Assembly: GCF_901933205.1 (NCBI RefSeq)
Contig: NC_044572.1
Coordinates: forward strand, 20,856,501-20,920,500
DNA length: 64,000 nucleotides
Direction: 5' to 3'
Origin: Camarhynchus parvulus
Lineage: Eukaryota > Chordata > Aves > Passeriformes > Thraupidae
Below, piece after piece: positions 11,884 through 24,969 of this stretch (its first letter is position 1; every line of letters begins with the position of its first letter). A model generated the notes under the pieces. That model had not been told where the DNA came from, searched no databases, and saw only the letters and a list, made by a program, of their open reading frames with translations. A program made the translations under genes and the position numbers.

Positions 11884-13726
11884 GTAAGTTTGCATTAAAG
11901 AACAAAAGAAAGGCATGCCATCATCTTCAGGATCCTTGAAAGAAGACAGTACTAAAAAAGATAAGTATTTATCCAGTGCTTTCTGATCTTACACAGTGAC
12001 TTCAAATTTGGATTGATTTTGTACTTTTTAAACCTCCTACTGGCAGTTTCTTGATGGCTGTAAATTGAAACCATCACCATTACCCTCCCAGCAGTGGTGT
12101 CTATTGTCAAGGACTATGAGACATTTCACTTCATGAATAACAATTGTTCCACAGTTTGGTTTGGTTTAAACACTTAAAACTAGAAAGAAGTGAGTTCCAA
12201 AACAGAGAGGCATACAGAACACCTCAAAAAGCACATGTGACAGCAGCCTAGAACTCTTGCAGTGTGATGGAGATGTTGGTACACTTCTGAAGGTGGTATA
12301 TGCAAGGATTGAATGGTACATTTCTCAAAGCTACCTTCCTTCTCTTGAAATTATCATCACTCTGTAGCACACCATTTGTGCAGTGTACTTCAGGAAGTCA
12401 TTAAAGGACTAAAGGTAGATGTGGCAGATGGTGGCAGGGCAGAAATTACAGCTGACAGAAATGCCAGCTCAGTACAGAAGCTGCAAACCTTCTGGATGAT
12501 CCTGATCATCTTTCTGTCCACTAATGATGCAGCTGTATTTGCACAGTTAGCTGATGGAGTGTCTTCTTAAATATATCAATAGTCTGTGCTTGCATGAATA
12601 TACACTGTCATTTTAGCAAGTTTTTGACACTGTTCCCTGAGATTTCATGAGCAATGAAGCCCACTCTTCAATGGTGTAGTAGACATTAGCCTACACATGC
12701 CATGTGCATAGGCAGTATTCTCTCTAAGAGTTTTTATTTATATGTATATCTAGTTTACTTTCTTCAACTTCTCATTTGTTCACTGAGAATCTCGAGGTCT
12801 GCATTCTGTATTGTGACCAAAACTTGGCTTAACATCCTTCTAAACACAATTGCCATTTCTAACAGAGAAGAATGAAAAATAACATCTTCCTATTAAATCT
12901 ATTATATATTTTTTTAAATTAAGAGGAAAAAACTAGAATGTTACAAAACTTTTTTTTGCCCTTTTTTCATCCTTTTACTACACTGTATCTGAAATAATAG
13001 TACTGTACACATAACCCTAATAAATTATTGGCATGGTATTTGCAAATATGTTTCAAATTAACTAAACTTATTCTGTGTAAAATCATGAGCTGCCACAGAG
13101 CCATGACCAGCTATTGCCCTTTATAAATGAGTCTGTTAGCAATTTTTAAAGGCATGTTTTTCAGCCCATCCCATAATTCCACTGAAATCCGCAGGGCTGC
13201 CTAGGCGGGGCAGGTCACCATTTTGCCCTGGGTAAACGGATGTAGCTTGAACAGATTCACATGTGGAGCAGCAATATTTGCATGTTGCAGAGTGAGAAGA
13301 AAAAAGGACGTATCAGTAGGCTGTTTTTTGTCCCTAGAGTGCTTTTCTGAATGGCTCTCTGTCACATTGTGCATGCTGTGGGGTGTGGGGAGCCTGCAGT
13401 CTCAGATGTACTCCTGACCCCTGCACTCTTCCAAAGCAATATTCACTTCAAATTGCCAGGAGTTTATAGATGGACCTTGTAAAAGGCTATGAAGAGGCAA
13501 GAATGAGCTTGTGAAGAAAATAAAGTGAAGTACAAAGAGACACCTCTAGGGTGTAACTACCTCCCTGCTGCAGGGGCGGGAGAAAGAAAATCGAGGGGTA
13601 AATGAAGATTCAGTGAGTATCTCTCTCACTTTTGCAGCCACAGAAGCAAACAACCATTCAAAGCTGAGTACAACACCACTCAAAAATATTTAAACATTTG
13701 TCCCATCTGTTGCTATTTTTTTCCAG
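11884..13726 (+). other. CUBN: CUBN intron between CUB20 and CUB21
   Basis: 1.84-kb phase-1 intron ending in a ttttttccag acceptor. Nothing recognisable inside. Confidence 0.85.
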
Positions 13727-13914
13727 GCTGTGGTGGAATCATTCACTCAGATAATGGTACAATCAAGTCCCCTCACTGGCCTCAAAACTTTCCCATGAAC
13801 AGCAGATGCACATGGACCATCATTACACATGAAAGCAATCACTTGGAGCTGAACTTCCACAGCAACTTCCAGATTCCAGATAGCAATGGAAGCTGCCAGA
13901 CCAGTTATGTGAAG
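13727..13914 (+). CDS. CUBN: CUBN exon: CUB21, first half
   Basis: Opens G-C-G-G-I-I. Cysteine 2 is in R-C-T-W, and cysteine 3 in G-S-C-Q-T-S-Y-V-K. The residue normally Asp at Cys3+3 is Ser, and the upstream acidic residue of the F-x-L-E motif is also absent (F-Q-I-P), so the usual calcium site looks lost. Phase-0 end at gtaaaa. Confidence 0.93.
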
Positions 13915-16100
13915 GTAAAATAATGATTTCAGATCCCTGTTTTGCATTTGTTATGGTTTGAACTGTCAAGGCTCAAAATTTGGGAAACGTAAACTAAAGT
14001 CCTTGTATCATACAGTCCATTTTCTGTGTGCTTTGTGAACTGGCCTCTATAAAATTTAAATTTTCATCGGTTCTTGAGGTTCCACCTCCAGCATCCCCAA
14101 AAATGAAAAATATCAAAAACGCATATATTATTTCAGAATCAGAAAATAATCAGAAAATAAAGCATGAAGATAAATTCTTTTCAATTACTCCAGTGAAAAA
14201 AAACCCTGTGAATTTTACACTATAATTCTACCAAACTCCTTTATAAGTACTTAGACTGTCCAGGCTGCACTTCTTTTTTTAATTTCCAGAAACAAAATAG
14301 AAATCTGATCTTTCATATGTTGTCAAGAACCATTGTTTTCAAAGTAATAGAATAGAGTGGACATGTCTTGCATTTTTCAGTGTCATTTTTTTCTCAGGCA
14401 TTTGACATATGTTCAGTGGTTTTGTGTTCATTTTCTCCCCAGCAATACAACTCCCACTTGAAATAAAGGGCAAACGTAATTTTACAACATGTAGGAAGGC
14501 TTGAGCAGCTGTACATCTGATCTATACCAACCAACTTACAGTTGCACTCATTTTTTAAGGCTGTGAAAAAAACCCCACAGGGATTAGATTTGTATTTTCA
14601 TAACCTGCTCCAGAAATTAATTGATGCAATGTTACAATACATTTCACTAATATGGAAGTCTTAATGCTACTCAGTAAAAGTGTTTAATTTTAAATTCCTA
14701 AACTGCCCTGAATGACATAAGCAGAACTATGTCAATTGGAGCTTTTCTCCATAGAGGAAGATCTTTGATGCTCACTTCCTTTTTCGAATGTTTAATTTGA
14801 AATGTACGAAGGGTCTGAAAAGCTGTAGAATGATGTAAGTTTCTTCCATTTATTCCAAACTGAGCAGCCAAAAGAGAGTAATCCAAAATCAATAGTGACT
14901 TTGCAAAACCTTGACCAGGCTATAGACTGTATAAATTAATCCTTTGAGCTTTCATTGCCTCAAACACCTGGTCACATGAATGAGGTGATTCATATGCTTA
15001 CACTTGCAGACTCACCCTTGGCTAACCCTTTCCTTTCTAGGATGGTTGCTTGGAGAAATCATGGTTTCATGTGGTTGTACTAGTTCCACTCAATTTCCTT
15101 CAAACACGTTATTTTAAAAATCAGATATTATATATTTTTGGGTATAAACTACAGTAAAAAACTGTTCAAACTGTTCAAACGCATTAACAAAAATAATTTT
15201 ATTATTAGAGTAAATAATTCATTATTTAAACTGACTTTTAAAATCCTGTCAATAAACACCCTGATTCAGGAAAATATTTAAATGTTCAGAAACATCAAAC
15301 ATTTATACCTATGTTTCATTTTACATGTGTCTTGAAATTCAGCACTTAAACTGTGAATCTCAAGCACATATTTAAGTAAATACCTGAAGAGGATTTCCCT
15401 TAAATACCTGCCTAAACTTGCATGTGCTTTTTAGGATCGTGGTTTGATTGAGCTTCAATTGGCTATTGGTACAATTGAAGTAATACTTTAAAACATCATG
15501 GGTTTTTTTTTTTATTAGAAAGAGTTATTATAGTAACTCTTTACTTGATTTGATACTTGTCATTGAAAAAGTAATGCAAAATAAATTTTAAAAAATATTA
15601 GCAACACTAGGTGTTGCTAATCTGATGCCTATGTATTAACCTAGCATGACAGCTTTGATTTTCATTTACTGAATAACATAAGGATTACCTGTAATAATTA
15701 CTTGTATACACAGATATGCATATTCTTAAGTTGTATGGAGTTAAGTAAGCAGAGATAAAATGGAAGTAGTTAATGATATGCATAAAATGTTTTTTCTCTT
15801 GTTCCTGGACCTGATCTATGTTTGCTCTGTTACCAGCAAGGGTTCAAGCAAATGGCCTCCAGATGCCCTTCAGAGGTTCCTGGCAACCTAAGTTATTCAC
15901 TGTGACTCACTCTTTGGAGGAACCTTTTTGTCTCCACTGACTGTAGTAATTAGCTCCAATTTAGAACTCTTAGATTCACTGTGAGGTGAATGCTACCCTT
16001 AGTCTGCGGAAAGAAAAACTGCACATGTAATTCCTGTTGGGTTCCCACAAACTACTTAGACTTTGAAAGCACTAAACCATTTCCAATCTGTCCTTGCCAG
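13915..16100 (+). other. CUBN: CUBN intron inside CUB21
   Basis: 2.19-kb very AT-rich intron. It carries a short perfect inverted repeat at 15,597-15,621 and no recognised transposon. Confidence 0.85.
15597..15621. repeat. 11-bp perfect inverted repeat with 3-nt loop
   Basis: Arm attagcaacac, loop tag, arm gtgttgctaat. The match stops abruptly on both sides. Intronic, function unknown. Confidence 0.9.
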
Positions 16101-16257
16101 GTGTGGAGAGGAAATAATGAAGAAGCAGCAGCTTTGTTAGCCACAGGATGTGGAAGTTCAGCTCCTGATCCTGTTGTTGCTCCAAACAATGTGATAACTA
16201 CAGTATTTCAGTCTCAGGATGCTCCTGCTCCAGGTTTCTCTGCATCTTTCACAAGCA
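16101..16257 (+). CDS. CUBN: CUBN exon: CUB21, second half
   Basis: Continues as V-W-R-G-N-N, then cysteine 4 in T-G-C-G-S-S, and closes P-G-F-S-A-S-F. The W-R-G replaces the usual Y-D-G. Ends AGC A at a gtaagt donor; the phase-1 join gives R-C-G-V in the next domain. Confidence 0.93.
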
Positions 16258-17471
16258 GTAAGTAATATTAAAGCCAGATGGCTGCTTAATTAGTCCATTA
16301 TGATTAGTTTGACCTGTGTGTAGCAATTCAGACCCCAGTGCAACAAGGTACTGAAGCTTCTGCCCAGATATGTAAACCAAGAGTTTCCATACTAAGTGCA
16401 ATGAACTCAAGTGTCAGACTTGCCCAAGATGCAGCTCTATTTTTGTAGTTATTCTCAGCCACCTTTGCCTTTTCAGTGTGCTGAAAAGAATAAATAGGCT
16501 TTAAATTTTAAAAATTCATAGTTAATCTGCATGGAAACGAATGCTTTATTTTTCTTAAAAAGACATTTGTTTAACCATGGTATGTGCTTTCTACCAGAAG
16601 CTGAAAAGGTACTGCTCAGCTGCTGTTGGTTGCTTGGGTTTTTTGTAGGATTCTGCCAAAGGAAACCACTTGCCCTTCATGGCATTCAGATGAAAACAGA
16701 AACGAAGTGCTTTGAGGGAAACACCACTGAAGCATTCAGAATTCTGAATTGAAACCACTTTTGTTTTTATAATGTTTGCACTAACATAGTCACAATCTCA
16801 GTGGAGACAGTCACAGGCTTCATATGCCTGTTCCTAATCTTGTACCAGCGTTTCACTGTGCACTTCATTCTTTTAAGCTTTTGTCTTAAAAAAGAGAGAC
16901 AAAGGCCATGCAAGTCTGTGGGATCCAAAGGTGCTCCATGAAAATAAACTGGTGTGTGTGCCTGAAAACTTCTGGGTTGTAAAGCTTTCCTGCCTCTGCA
17001 TACAGCTAAGCAATGCAGAGGTGGCCTTGCATCCTTGCATTTTCCTGGAAGTCAGGCATGAAACAAGAATGGCACCACTTACACTAATGTGGGCATTTTC
17101 AAATAAGGTTCCTGTGCCCCAGTAACGCCCCCTCCAATTCAGACACATTTGAATGGACTAAGGGATTTTGAAATGTGCGGGCTCCACACCCACAGGAACA
17201 GCAGTGCTGTGTCCTCCTGGTCAGGGCTGTGGGCCTATGGGCTGCTCTTATCCAAGAGTGTGACACTCTAGGTGGGACAGCCCTACATTTCCCGAAAACA
17301 CTGCTCTGGGTATGTGTAAGACCTGCCTTTCCCATTATGGTATGTGATACTCTCCCTGGTTTTTTCACCAGGAGAGATGAGGTCCTTGTGTACATTACTG
17401 AGTTTTTTACTGCAAACCCAGAGTAGTATTATCACCAGGATTATAACTGTGCTTTATTTATTTATTTGCAG
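16258..17471 (+). other. CUBN: CUBN intron between CUB21 and CUB22
   Basis: 1.2-kb phase-1 intron ending in tttatttgcag. The overlapping open frames on both strands near 16,870-17,430 show no known family. Confidence 0.85.
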
Positions 17472-17621
17472 GATGTGGAGTAAATTTCACTGGCCCTGAA
17501 GGAAGTATTGTCTCTCCAAACTACCCTAGTCAGTACGGTAACAACCTGAACTGCAACTATATTATTGATCAGGGACCACAGTCACTGGTGATCCTAGAAT
17601 TTGAGACTTTTGACTTGGAAG
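17472..17621 (+). CDS. CUBN: CUBN exon: CUB22, first half
   Basis: Opens R-C-G-V-N-F-T, then S-P-N-Y-P-S-Q-Y, cysteine 2 in L-N-C-N-Y, and runs to F-D-L-E. Ends in phase 1 (GAA G) at gtaact, before cysteine 3. Confidence 0.93.
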
Positions 17622-17918
17622 GTAACTGGTTCTTCATAATTTCAGTATGCATTATGAAGTGTAATTTCTTACTTGAAAGCATACAAGTCTTCAGTCATGG
17701 AAAATCACTGATGGTAGAAGTTGCTGGCCCATTCTGAAAATCTTTTACAGATGAACATTTATAGTTTTCAGGGTTAGGTTTTGAGTCACTGAATTCTCCC
17801 AGTAGAATGAAGAGAGATTTCACCTGTTGAATATCTTGCAGCGATGGTTTTGGGAATTTGCCAGTTTCTTGGAATATAAAAGCGATTGTGGCTAATCTGG
17901 GTCTTTGTTTCTGTTTGT

Positions 17919-17940
17919 GTGTTTGTTTGTTTGTTTGTTT
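17919..17940 (+). repeat. (TTTG)n simple repeat
   Basis: About five TTTG units in a CUBN intron. Confidence 0.9.
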
Positions 17941-18439
17941 TCCCTTGTCTTACAATCCTTTTTTTTTTCTTAGGCCTGCTGTTTTCCTTTTCAGTGCATC
18001 TGTTCCTTAACTGATAAAATAGATATAAATACACACAGATGTTTTACAAGGATGTAAGAACACAGAAATATGAAATTAGGTGAAAGACTACAGCAAGGGG
18101 AAGTGCATAAGTGATTGCCGTGTACATACCAGTAACAAAAGTCCCTCTTGTGATTATCAAATTTAGCAGCATTTAGCCAAGAAATAACAAGTATAGTATC
18201 CTGATCACATATTGGTGTGAATGATAAATCTTTCTCAACCTTGATAATTTTTATGTGTGGATGTGCCATGATAACACAGAGGAATCCAAAGTACTTGAGT
18301 GGCATCACATATTTTGAGGCCATCTTAATCTGGTTCCCTTGAAGTGACCAGTCAAAGAGATATTGAGTAGTTTGATACTAAGTTGGGTTGTGCCATTTGT
18401 ATTTTTCTTCAGACCCAACAATAAAGACAGAAAACAGTA

Positions 18440-18467
18440 TTCTTTTCTTTTCTTTTCTTTTCTTTTT
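18440..18467 (+). repeat. (TTTTC)n simple repeat
   Basis: About five TTTTC units in a CUBN intron. Confidence 0.93.
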
Positions 18468-21400
18468 AAGTTTCCAGACTGTTTTGAATTCAAAAGTATT
18501 CTGATTCAGACTTAATTTAGGTCTGAGATAAAAATTTGTTTTGACTATGATTTTATCTGAAGTATTTTTTTATCACCTAATAAAAACTGCTACTTTAAGA
18601 ATTTTTAAAAATAAAATATAAACCACAGAAATTATGTCATTTCTTCACATAGAAGACACTGTTATTCAGCAAAGGCACTAAGCATTAGGCTGAATGAGAT
18701 GGTGCCAATTTTGACAACTCTTTGACTACATTTACTAATCTGCATTCTGTCTGTGCATTCAGTTAATTTTATAAATGGATCCAAGCTTTTATTATCAAGA
18801 GGGTTAAAGCAGAGAGGCAAGTGACACAGACATAATAATAAACATAGATCTAAATAAATACTAAAAATATTCTGTTTCTTGCAGGGCAGTTTGTTCCTTT
18901 ATTTTTATAGGGCTTCCTTAGGCTATGCTGACTAAAAGTCCTTAGTCACATGAAAGAGCTGTGGATATGAGCTAATGGACATCTGGTTAGCAAAGACAAA
19001 GTATGACACTCTCCAGTAGCTGGTTACTAATATTTTTCACAAAATCTTAAAATACAGCCCTGCAGTAAAGAAAAATCACCTGGGTCTAAATTGTAAAGAA
19101 GATTGAAACCACCATCTTGAAAACTATCATTGCAGAAATGAAAAATTATTCAGCAGTCACCCTGACTATATTTAGCACATATCTAGCATTAAGGGTTTCT
19201 AGTGTGAGCTCCATTAGTTCTTTTGCAAAGGCAGGACAATATTTGGCAGCATCTGTTAGAAACGTTTCTAGCTCTTCCATATGCTAGGAAGCATTGCACC
19301 TACTTAGATTGCTGCTGAGAGTGGCCTTTAAAATTGTAACCATGCTATTACAGATGTTCTAGATTGGATTTTAAAGTTTAGCTGCATGTCTAATTAATGT
19401 AATCTATTAACTATTTGACCTCTCAAAAGAAATCTATTTTTTCCATAGTTTTTAGGTAAAGAAATGAAATAATGCCTGTAAAGCATGCATATCTCATTGA
19501 CTCGAACAAGTTGAGATATCTTCTCCAGAAAATTAGAAGGCAGAAGTTAATAGTCAGTAATGCAGTGACACAGTGCTACAAAATGGAATGACTTAATGGG
19601 TTAGTCACAGATCTCTGCCTCTGAAAACATAACAGTAGTTATGATGAGAAGCCTCTTCTGAGTGTAAAGAATGATTGAGGCTGGAAACCCACAGCAGTGA
19701 TACAGCATCAGTACCTGGAACCAAACGAACGTGACATGCATGTACTAAGAATTAAATATGTATTAAGCACTAAATATAGCAACAAGCAGAGCAAGAGGGA
19801 ACTTGGGGAAACTGCATTTGTTTCAAAACTTTATCTAAACTGTCTGCTTCTTGGTGGGTAGAACAATTTTTATCTCACTTTGAGCCCCTGAAAATATACC
19901 TCTAATTTAGACATTCACCCAGATTTATCTCCTAGTGGTGGAGATAAACTCAGAACCAACTATATTGTGCAGGTGGAGTCAATTACTTTCCGGAAACCTC
20001 TCTCACTCTCTTTACCTATTGACTATTGCAGGAAGCCATAAACAATAGCTTACACAAGATACTTGAGGCAGGAAAACATAGGCAAGATGAACCCCATGAA
20101 TGGAGCTTGGCTTAGTTTCTGTGCTTTCCTTGCAGTGTTCAGGATGTTTATTCCTGTGCCAAATTGAAAATGGTCATAGAACCTCTTTTTTGATTTGCCA
20201 GTTTCAGGAAGTTGCATAAGCTGCCATGTGCTGCTTGTACTACCACTTGCATTGTTCTGTTTGATTATTTTATAAAGAACCAAACAAATAAGGGTGAGTT
20301 TTTGTTATCCCAGCCCAGCTTCTGCAGTGATGAATGTCTTCCATATGCTCTCCCTCCTTGGTTCAAAAGTCTACAAAAATCACACATTAGAATTAATAAA
20401 AATCCCTTATTTGTCTTTCGTGTTGGACTAAGAAGTAATTGATTTGGACAATTTACCCAAAGTAATTTGGACTTTCTTGTTGGACTAGGAAGTAATTAAT
20501 CACATTCAATTTCTTGTCCATTAGGTTTATTCAGATGAACATCCTGACAAATTCTCTTTTAGGACAGCTACAGTAATGTATTGTTAAGTGGCTGTAATAC
20601 TCTTCAAGTGTGAGTATAACACACAATAAAGTCTGAGTCCCAAATAATGGGAAATAGGGAAAATGGATGTAGGCTTCCTGTTGTATCTGCTTTTAGAATT
20701 CTGTAATATTTATACTCTGTCCATACAAGACAACTGCTTTCTGTTTATACCACATTGATCTAAAAGGTTTTAATAACTTGTTTATTTCTCCTTTTTAAAA
20801 AAAAACATGTTTGCAATTTTGCAATCTGGGATAGGGTCACAGCTTTGTTTTGGAGTCTGCTCTATCTGCTTTCTCAACTGTTACTAGGCAATTCAGAAAA
20901 TAGATAAATTTAGCAATATAGTATTTTGAAATAGAATATATATGAGAAAGAATTTTAATTCCTTGCTTTCAAAACAATATCTTGTGCTACAGAGCTGGTT
21001 CATATATTGCACAGTGATATGTTTCTAGGTAATGCTTCTACTTTAGGAATTCCTAGTTGTACTGCCATTTATATCAGAAGCTGCTATTGTGAAAAAAAAA
21101 GCCTTATAATTTTAAGTTTTACAGCCTTTAAACAAAAAGACAGGTTCTACCTCAATACTAAATGAAACAGAATCTATGGCTAAAGACAGAGAGATAGAAA
21201 GAAGACATTGATATTAATGACCAGACAGTCAGGAGCCCAGATTTGGTCAAGGTTTTTGTGCTGGCATCATATCAAACAAATGATTTTATGGACAATAATG
21301 AGACTGGACAGAAATTTCTGCAAAGTGGAAAGGAGACAACCCAAAGGCATATTTCAAAATGTGATGCAAGGACAACTGAAGCTCTTATCATGTGAACTTT

Positions 21401-22430
21401 GGGTCCATGTATCAATGCTGAATGGTGCCAAGAAATGATAAATAGAGCACAGATAGATAACAAAGGGCCTTGAAAGCAAATGCATGCAGCAGTTCAAAGA
21501 AACATAATGTCAGGCCAAATAAATGATCTCTCCAGAAGTATTTGGAAGAAATATTGTCAAGGCTAGAGGAATGAATGGAAGCATAGGAAAGAGTTTATCT
21601 TAAAGATAGTAACTGGAAAATTATGAGGTCACCAACACAGAGAGAGCAGTTGCATCCATTCTCGCAAATGAGATTATACAGAGCTAATGTGGAGGTAAGG
21701 AGGACAGGACAGAAGATATCTCATTGAATCCTCATGGATGAATCAGAACAGAGGATACAGTAATACCAGAAGGATGAGCAAAAGCTCTTAGTAGACAAAG
21801 TTTTATGAAGAAAAACAGTGCTGACTATGTGGAAAGTGCCTGTCAGCTCAAAGAGGATGTTGGTCTGACATCTGGCTACGATCAGATCTCTGGAGACTCA
21901 TGAAAGCAATTTCATTGTAGCGTAAGGGACAGAAACTGGTCTAGAAAAGATCTAAGATTATATGATTAGAGGAAAGAAAACCACAGAGAATAATTGTCGA
22001 TGATTTGCTGAGTATGTGTAGAGGCTAAAAGTATGACATGAAGAGAATCTGAATCTGAGGAATATTTACAGAATAATCCATTTAGATTGGTGAGAAATTT
22101 AAAAAAAAGTGTAAACAAGAGAATGAAGTACAGGATAGAGATCAAACAATGACTAGTCTTGCCAGAATTTATGAGTCATAAATCATATTGGCCCAAACAA
22201 TAAGGATTCAAAACTAGAAATTAAGACCTTTTTCTCACATTCCTTCATCAACCATCTCATTTTTTCCAGTGCAGCATTGCAAATCAACTTGTGATAAATA
22301 TTAGGGACCTTGGCTTTGCTGTGAAATTAGTTCCACTTCATACCTTTCTCTGGTATTTTCAGAAAATTACCTAGGTTGCCTTCTTAAATCTTTCCCATCT
22401 TGAAAATACTCATCTCAATTTATTTTTGTT

Positions 22431-22473
22431 TTATTTGAATTTTAAGATTTATTTATTTGAATTTTAAGATTTA
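22431..22473 (+). repeat. Two tandem copies of a 22-bp AT-rich unit
   Basis: The unit ttatttgaattttaagatt(ta) occurs twice in a row within a very AT-rich tract. Confidence 0.9.
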
Positions 22474-22613
22474 TTATTTTTAAAAATTTTATCACCTCAT
22501 CAAATATTCCAAAACAGTGTAGGAAATGAAGAATATTTTAAATAATTATTTTATTAACAATGTTATCAGCTATCTGATGTGGCTTGGTTACTCTCACTAG
22601 AGTCAGACAAGCA

Positions 22614-22690
22614 CCATATTCTGTATTGACATAATTGCAAAGCATGTAATGCCATATTTCTGTATTGACATAATTGCAAAGCATGTTAGC
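22614..22690 (+). repeat. Tandem duplication of a 38-bp unit
   Basis: Two adjacent copies, near 22,614-22,651 and 22,652-22,690, share the core tgtattgacataattgcaa plus flanks. They differ by one extra T and a few bases at the end, which suggests a recent local duplication. Confidence 0.93.
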
Positions 22691-23399
22691 ATACATTGTC
22701 TTCATTGAGACAGAAGGAATTTTTAAAATTCGGCTTCCAGAGATGATCTAAGATACATCTGACTGCTGAGATCATTCTGTTGTTCTCATGGAACAGAGTT
22801 ATCACTCCATTCCTGCTTGTCATCCTAGTCAATACGAGTTATCTTGTTTCCTGCAACAACTGTAAGCAAGTTGTTTTGACTGGACAATCTGCAGGAATAA
22901 ATCTGCTACAAGATTAGGCTCAGTGTCTCTCCTGTTAAATTTAGGTAATTCCCCATTAATACTCTGCAGTTTAAGTAACTGTCCCATTATTGCTTACAGG
23001 TCACTAAACACAATAACTTAATAAACATGTGACAATCCAGCTTCCAGTAAGCTTATAAAATATGAAAAAGACAAAGAGAATATCAAGTTATCCTTTAGGT
23101 TTAACAACTAATGAAGTAGGCAAAAACTGTGTGCTGTGTTTTTCACTGACAGCATTAATTCAGCTTTCTTGCAAAACCCACACGGCTGTCTTCTTGCTCC
23201 CACCACATATCCCTTGGTGGTGCCAGCCTGGGTACACACAACCTCTCCCCTGCTTATGGCTCCCAGCTGGGCAGGGAGGTGGTGACATGGCTCTGAGCTC
23301 CCAGGGTGCTGCTGGATGGTGCTTGGTAGGTCTCTCACAGCCCCTGAAAGTGTAGCTTGTCCTTTGGGTACTTTCCCCTGGCAGTCTTACTCAGCTATT

Positions 23400-23887
23400 G
23401 ACTTTTTGGTCACCTCAGTATAAGAAAGACATTAAACTATTAGAGAGCTTCCAAAGGAGGGCTATGAAAATAGTCAAGGGTCTAAAGGGGAAGCCACGTG
23501 AGGAGTGGCTGAGATCACTTGGCCTGTTCAGCCTGGGGGAGACTGAGGGGAGACCTCACTGCAGTTACAGCTTCATCATGAGGGGAAGCAGAGGGGCAGA
23601 CACTGATCTCTGTGGTGCACAGTGACAGGAAACAAGGGAATGGCCTGAGATTTTGTCAGGAGAGGTTTAGGCTGGATATTAGGAAAAGGTTTTTACCCAG
23701 AGAGTGTTTGGGCTGGCTGCCCAGGGAAGTGGTCACAGCACCAAGCCTGACAGAGATCAAGAAGTGTTCGGACAGTGCTCTCAGGCACATGGTGTGATTC
23801 TTGGAGATGGCGCTGTGCAGGACCAGGAGTTGGACTTGATGGTCTGGGTGGGTCCCTTTCAACTCAGCACATTCTGTCACTCTGTGA
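23400..23887 (+). mobile_element. CR1 LINE, 5'-truncated 3' end, sense
   Basis: CR1 is the dominant non-LTR retrotransposon of birds. The segment shows the tail of the reverse-transcriptase frame (cctcagtataagaaagacatt; gaggagtggctgagatcac; gaggggagacctcactgcag), the 3' region (aggtttaggctggatattag; gctgcccagggaagtgg) and the octamer-like end attctgtcactctgtga. It is broken by stops and indels and cannot be active. It lies in the same direction as CUBN. Confidence 0.92.
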
Positions 23888-24768
23888 AACTGACATGACT
23901 TTCGTATTTTTGAGATCTTTCACCTTAGTCAAATCTGTTCGCAAACAGTGAGGGACTAGAAAGTCCTGAAGGTAGGGCAGGAGTCAGAGAAAACAGCTCA
24001 TTCCTCCAGAAACCTGATTGCAAATGAGAAGCTTAAAACGGTGGGGAAAAAATAATAGAATGCTGAACTCCCTATTTCTGTGTTCCTTTTTTTCCTGCTC
24101 AGCCTAATATCTGCATTGATTTTCTCCCCAAAATAGATTGCTTTAGAAAATCACTGCAAGATCAAATTTCCTTTTGACTTTTCCTTGAGCCAAGCTGAAG
24201 ACCCTGAGTTTAGGTACTTCAAAGTTTGAGGAAAATCAGAAGGAAATAAGTCAGCTCTGAAACTTGCTGGTGTATGGACTACTTTTTGATTTTTCAAAAA
24301 TCTCACTCTAAATTGTTTAAAATTCCCTGCAGTGAATGCTGAATTCTGCATTAGGGGAAGGAAATTCCAGGTAGCTGGTTGCCTGTAACAAAAAGTGCAT
24401 TGCTTTTATCTGCAGAGGACATCCATGCTTTTGTTGCGTCTTCTTACCTCTTCACAGATAGTGTTCACTCAACTGTGAACTCCCCCAAATTCAAGGGGCC
24501 TGGAGCATTTTCCAGATCATAGGATGTGTTGAATGAGACAAATCTGATGTCTTACATACAAGGCCTCTTTGCCTTTTTTTGCCAAAGTTTTACTGCATGT
24601 TAAAAATTGACCTTTGCTTCCTCAGCAAGCAAAGGAAATCCTGAGATCCCTGGAATGGAAAGTAATATAAAATTTCATTCTTCTCCTGGATTAGGTCTAT
24701 GTAGTTGTTGCTCAGTAAATCACATGTAAAACATGCTGCTAACACTTCTGCACTCTGTGTCCATGCAG

Positions 24769-24969
24769 CCCCAGCACTCCTGAGCAGAATTTGTCTTTAT
24801 GATGGAGTGAGCATCTTCAGTGGGAAGAGCACAGCCGCTCATCACCTCATCACTCTCTGTGGCAAGGAGCTCCCTGCCCCAGTCAGCGTCTTTGGACCCA
24901 TGCTGCTCAACTTTTACACTGACTCCCACATTGTGGGCTTTGGATTCCAGGCCAGATACAGAGCCATTG
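24769..24969 (+). CDS. CUBN: CUBN exon: CUB22, second half
   Basis: Joins as F-D-L-E-A-P-A-L-L-S. Cysteine 3 is in R-I-C-L-Y-D-G-V with the calcium-site Asp, cysteine 4 in T-L-C-G-K, and the domain closes F-G-F-Q-A-R-Y. The usual Y-D-G after this strand reads F-S-G. Ends ATT G at gtgagc. Confidence 0.92.

Larger units (their letters stand above)
17622..24768 (+). other. CUBN: CUBN intron inside CUB22 (7.1 kb)
   Basis: Long intron holding (TTTG)n and (TTTTC)n simple repeats, two small tandem duplications (22,431-22,473 and 22,614-22,690), a purine-rich stretch at about 21,170-22,160 that I cannot assign, and a CR1 3' end at 23,400-23,887. No exon or other gene was found. Confidence 0.85.

Noticed and set aside
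23062..23898. Several open frames on both strands
   Set aside because: From about 23,400 on they overlap a degraded CR1 3' end; the upstream part has no recognisable family.
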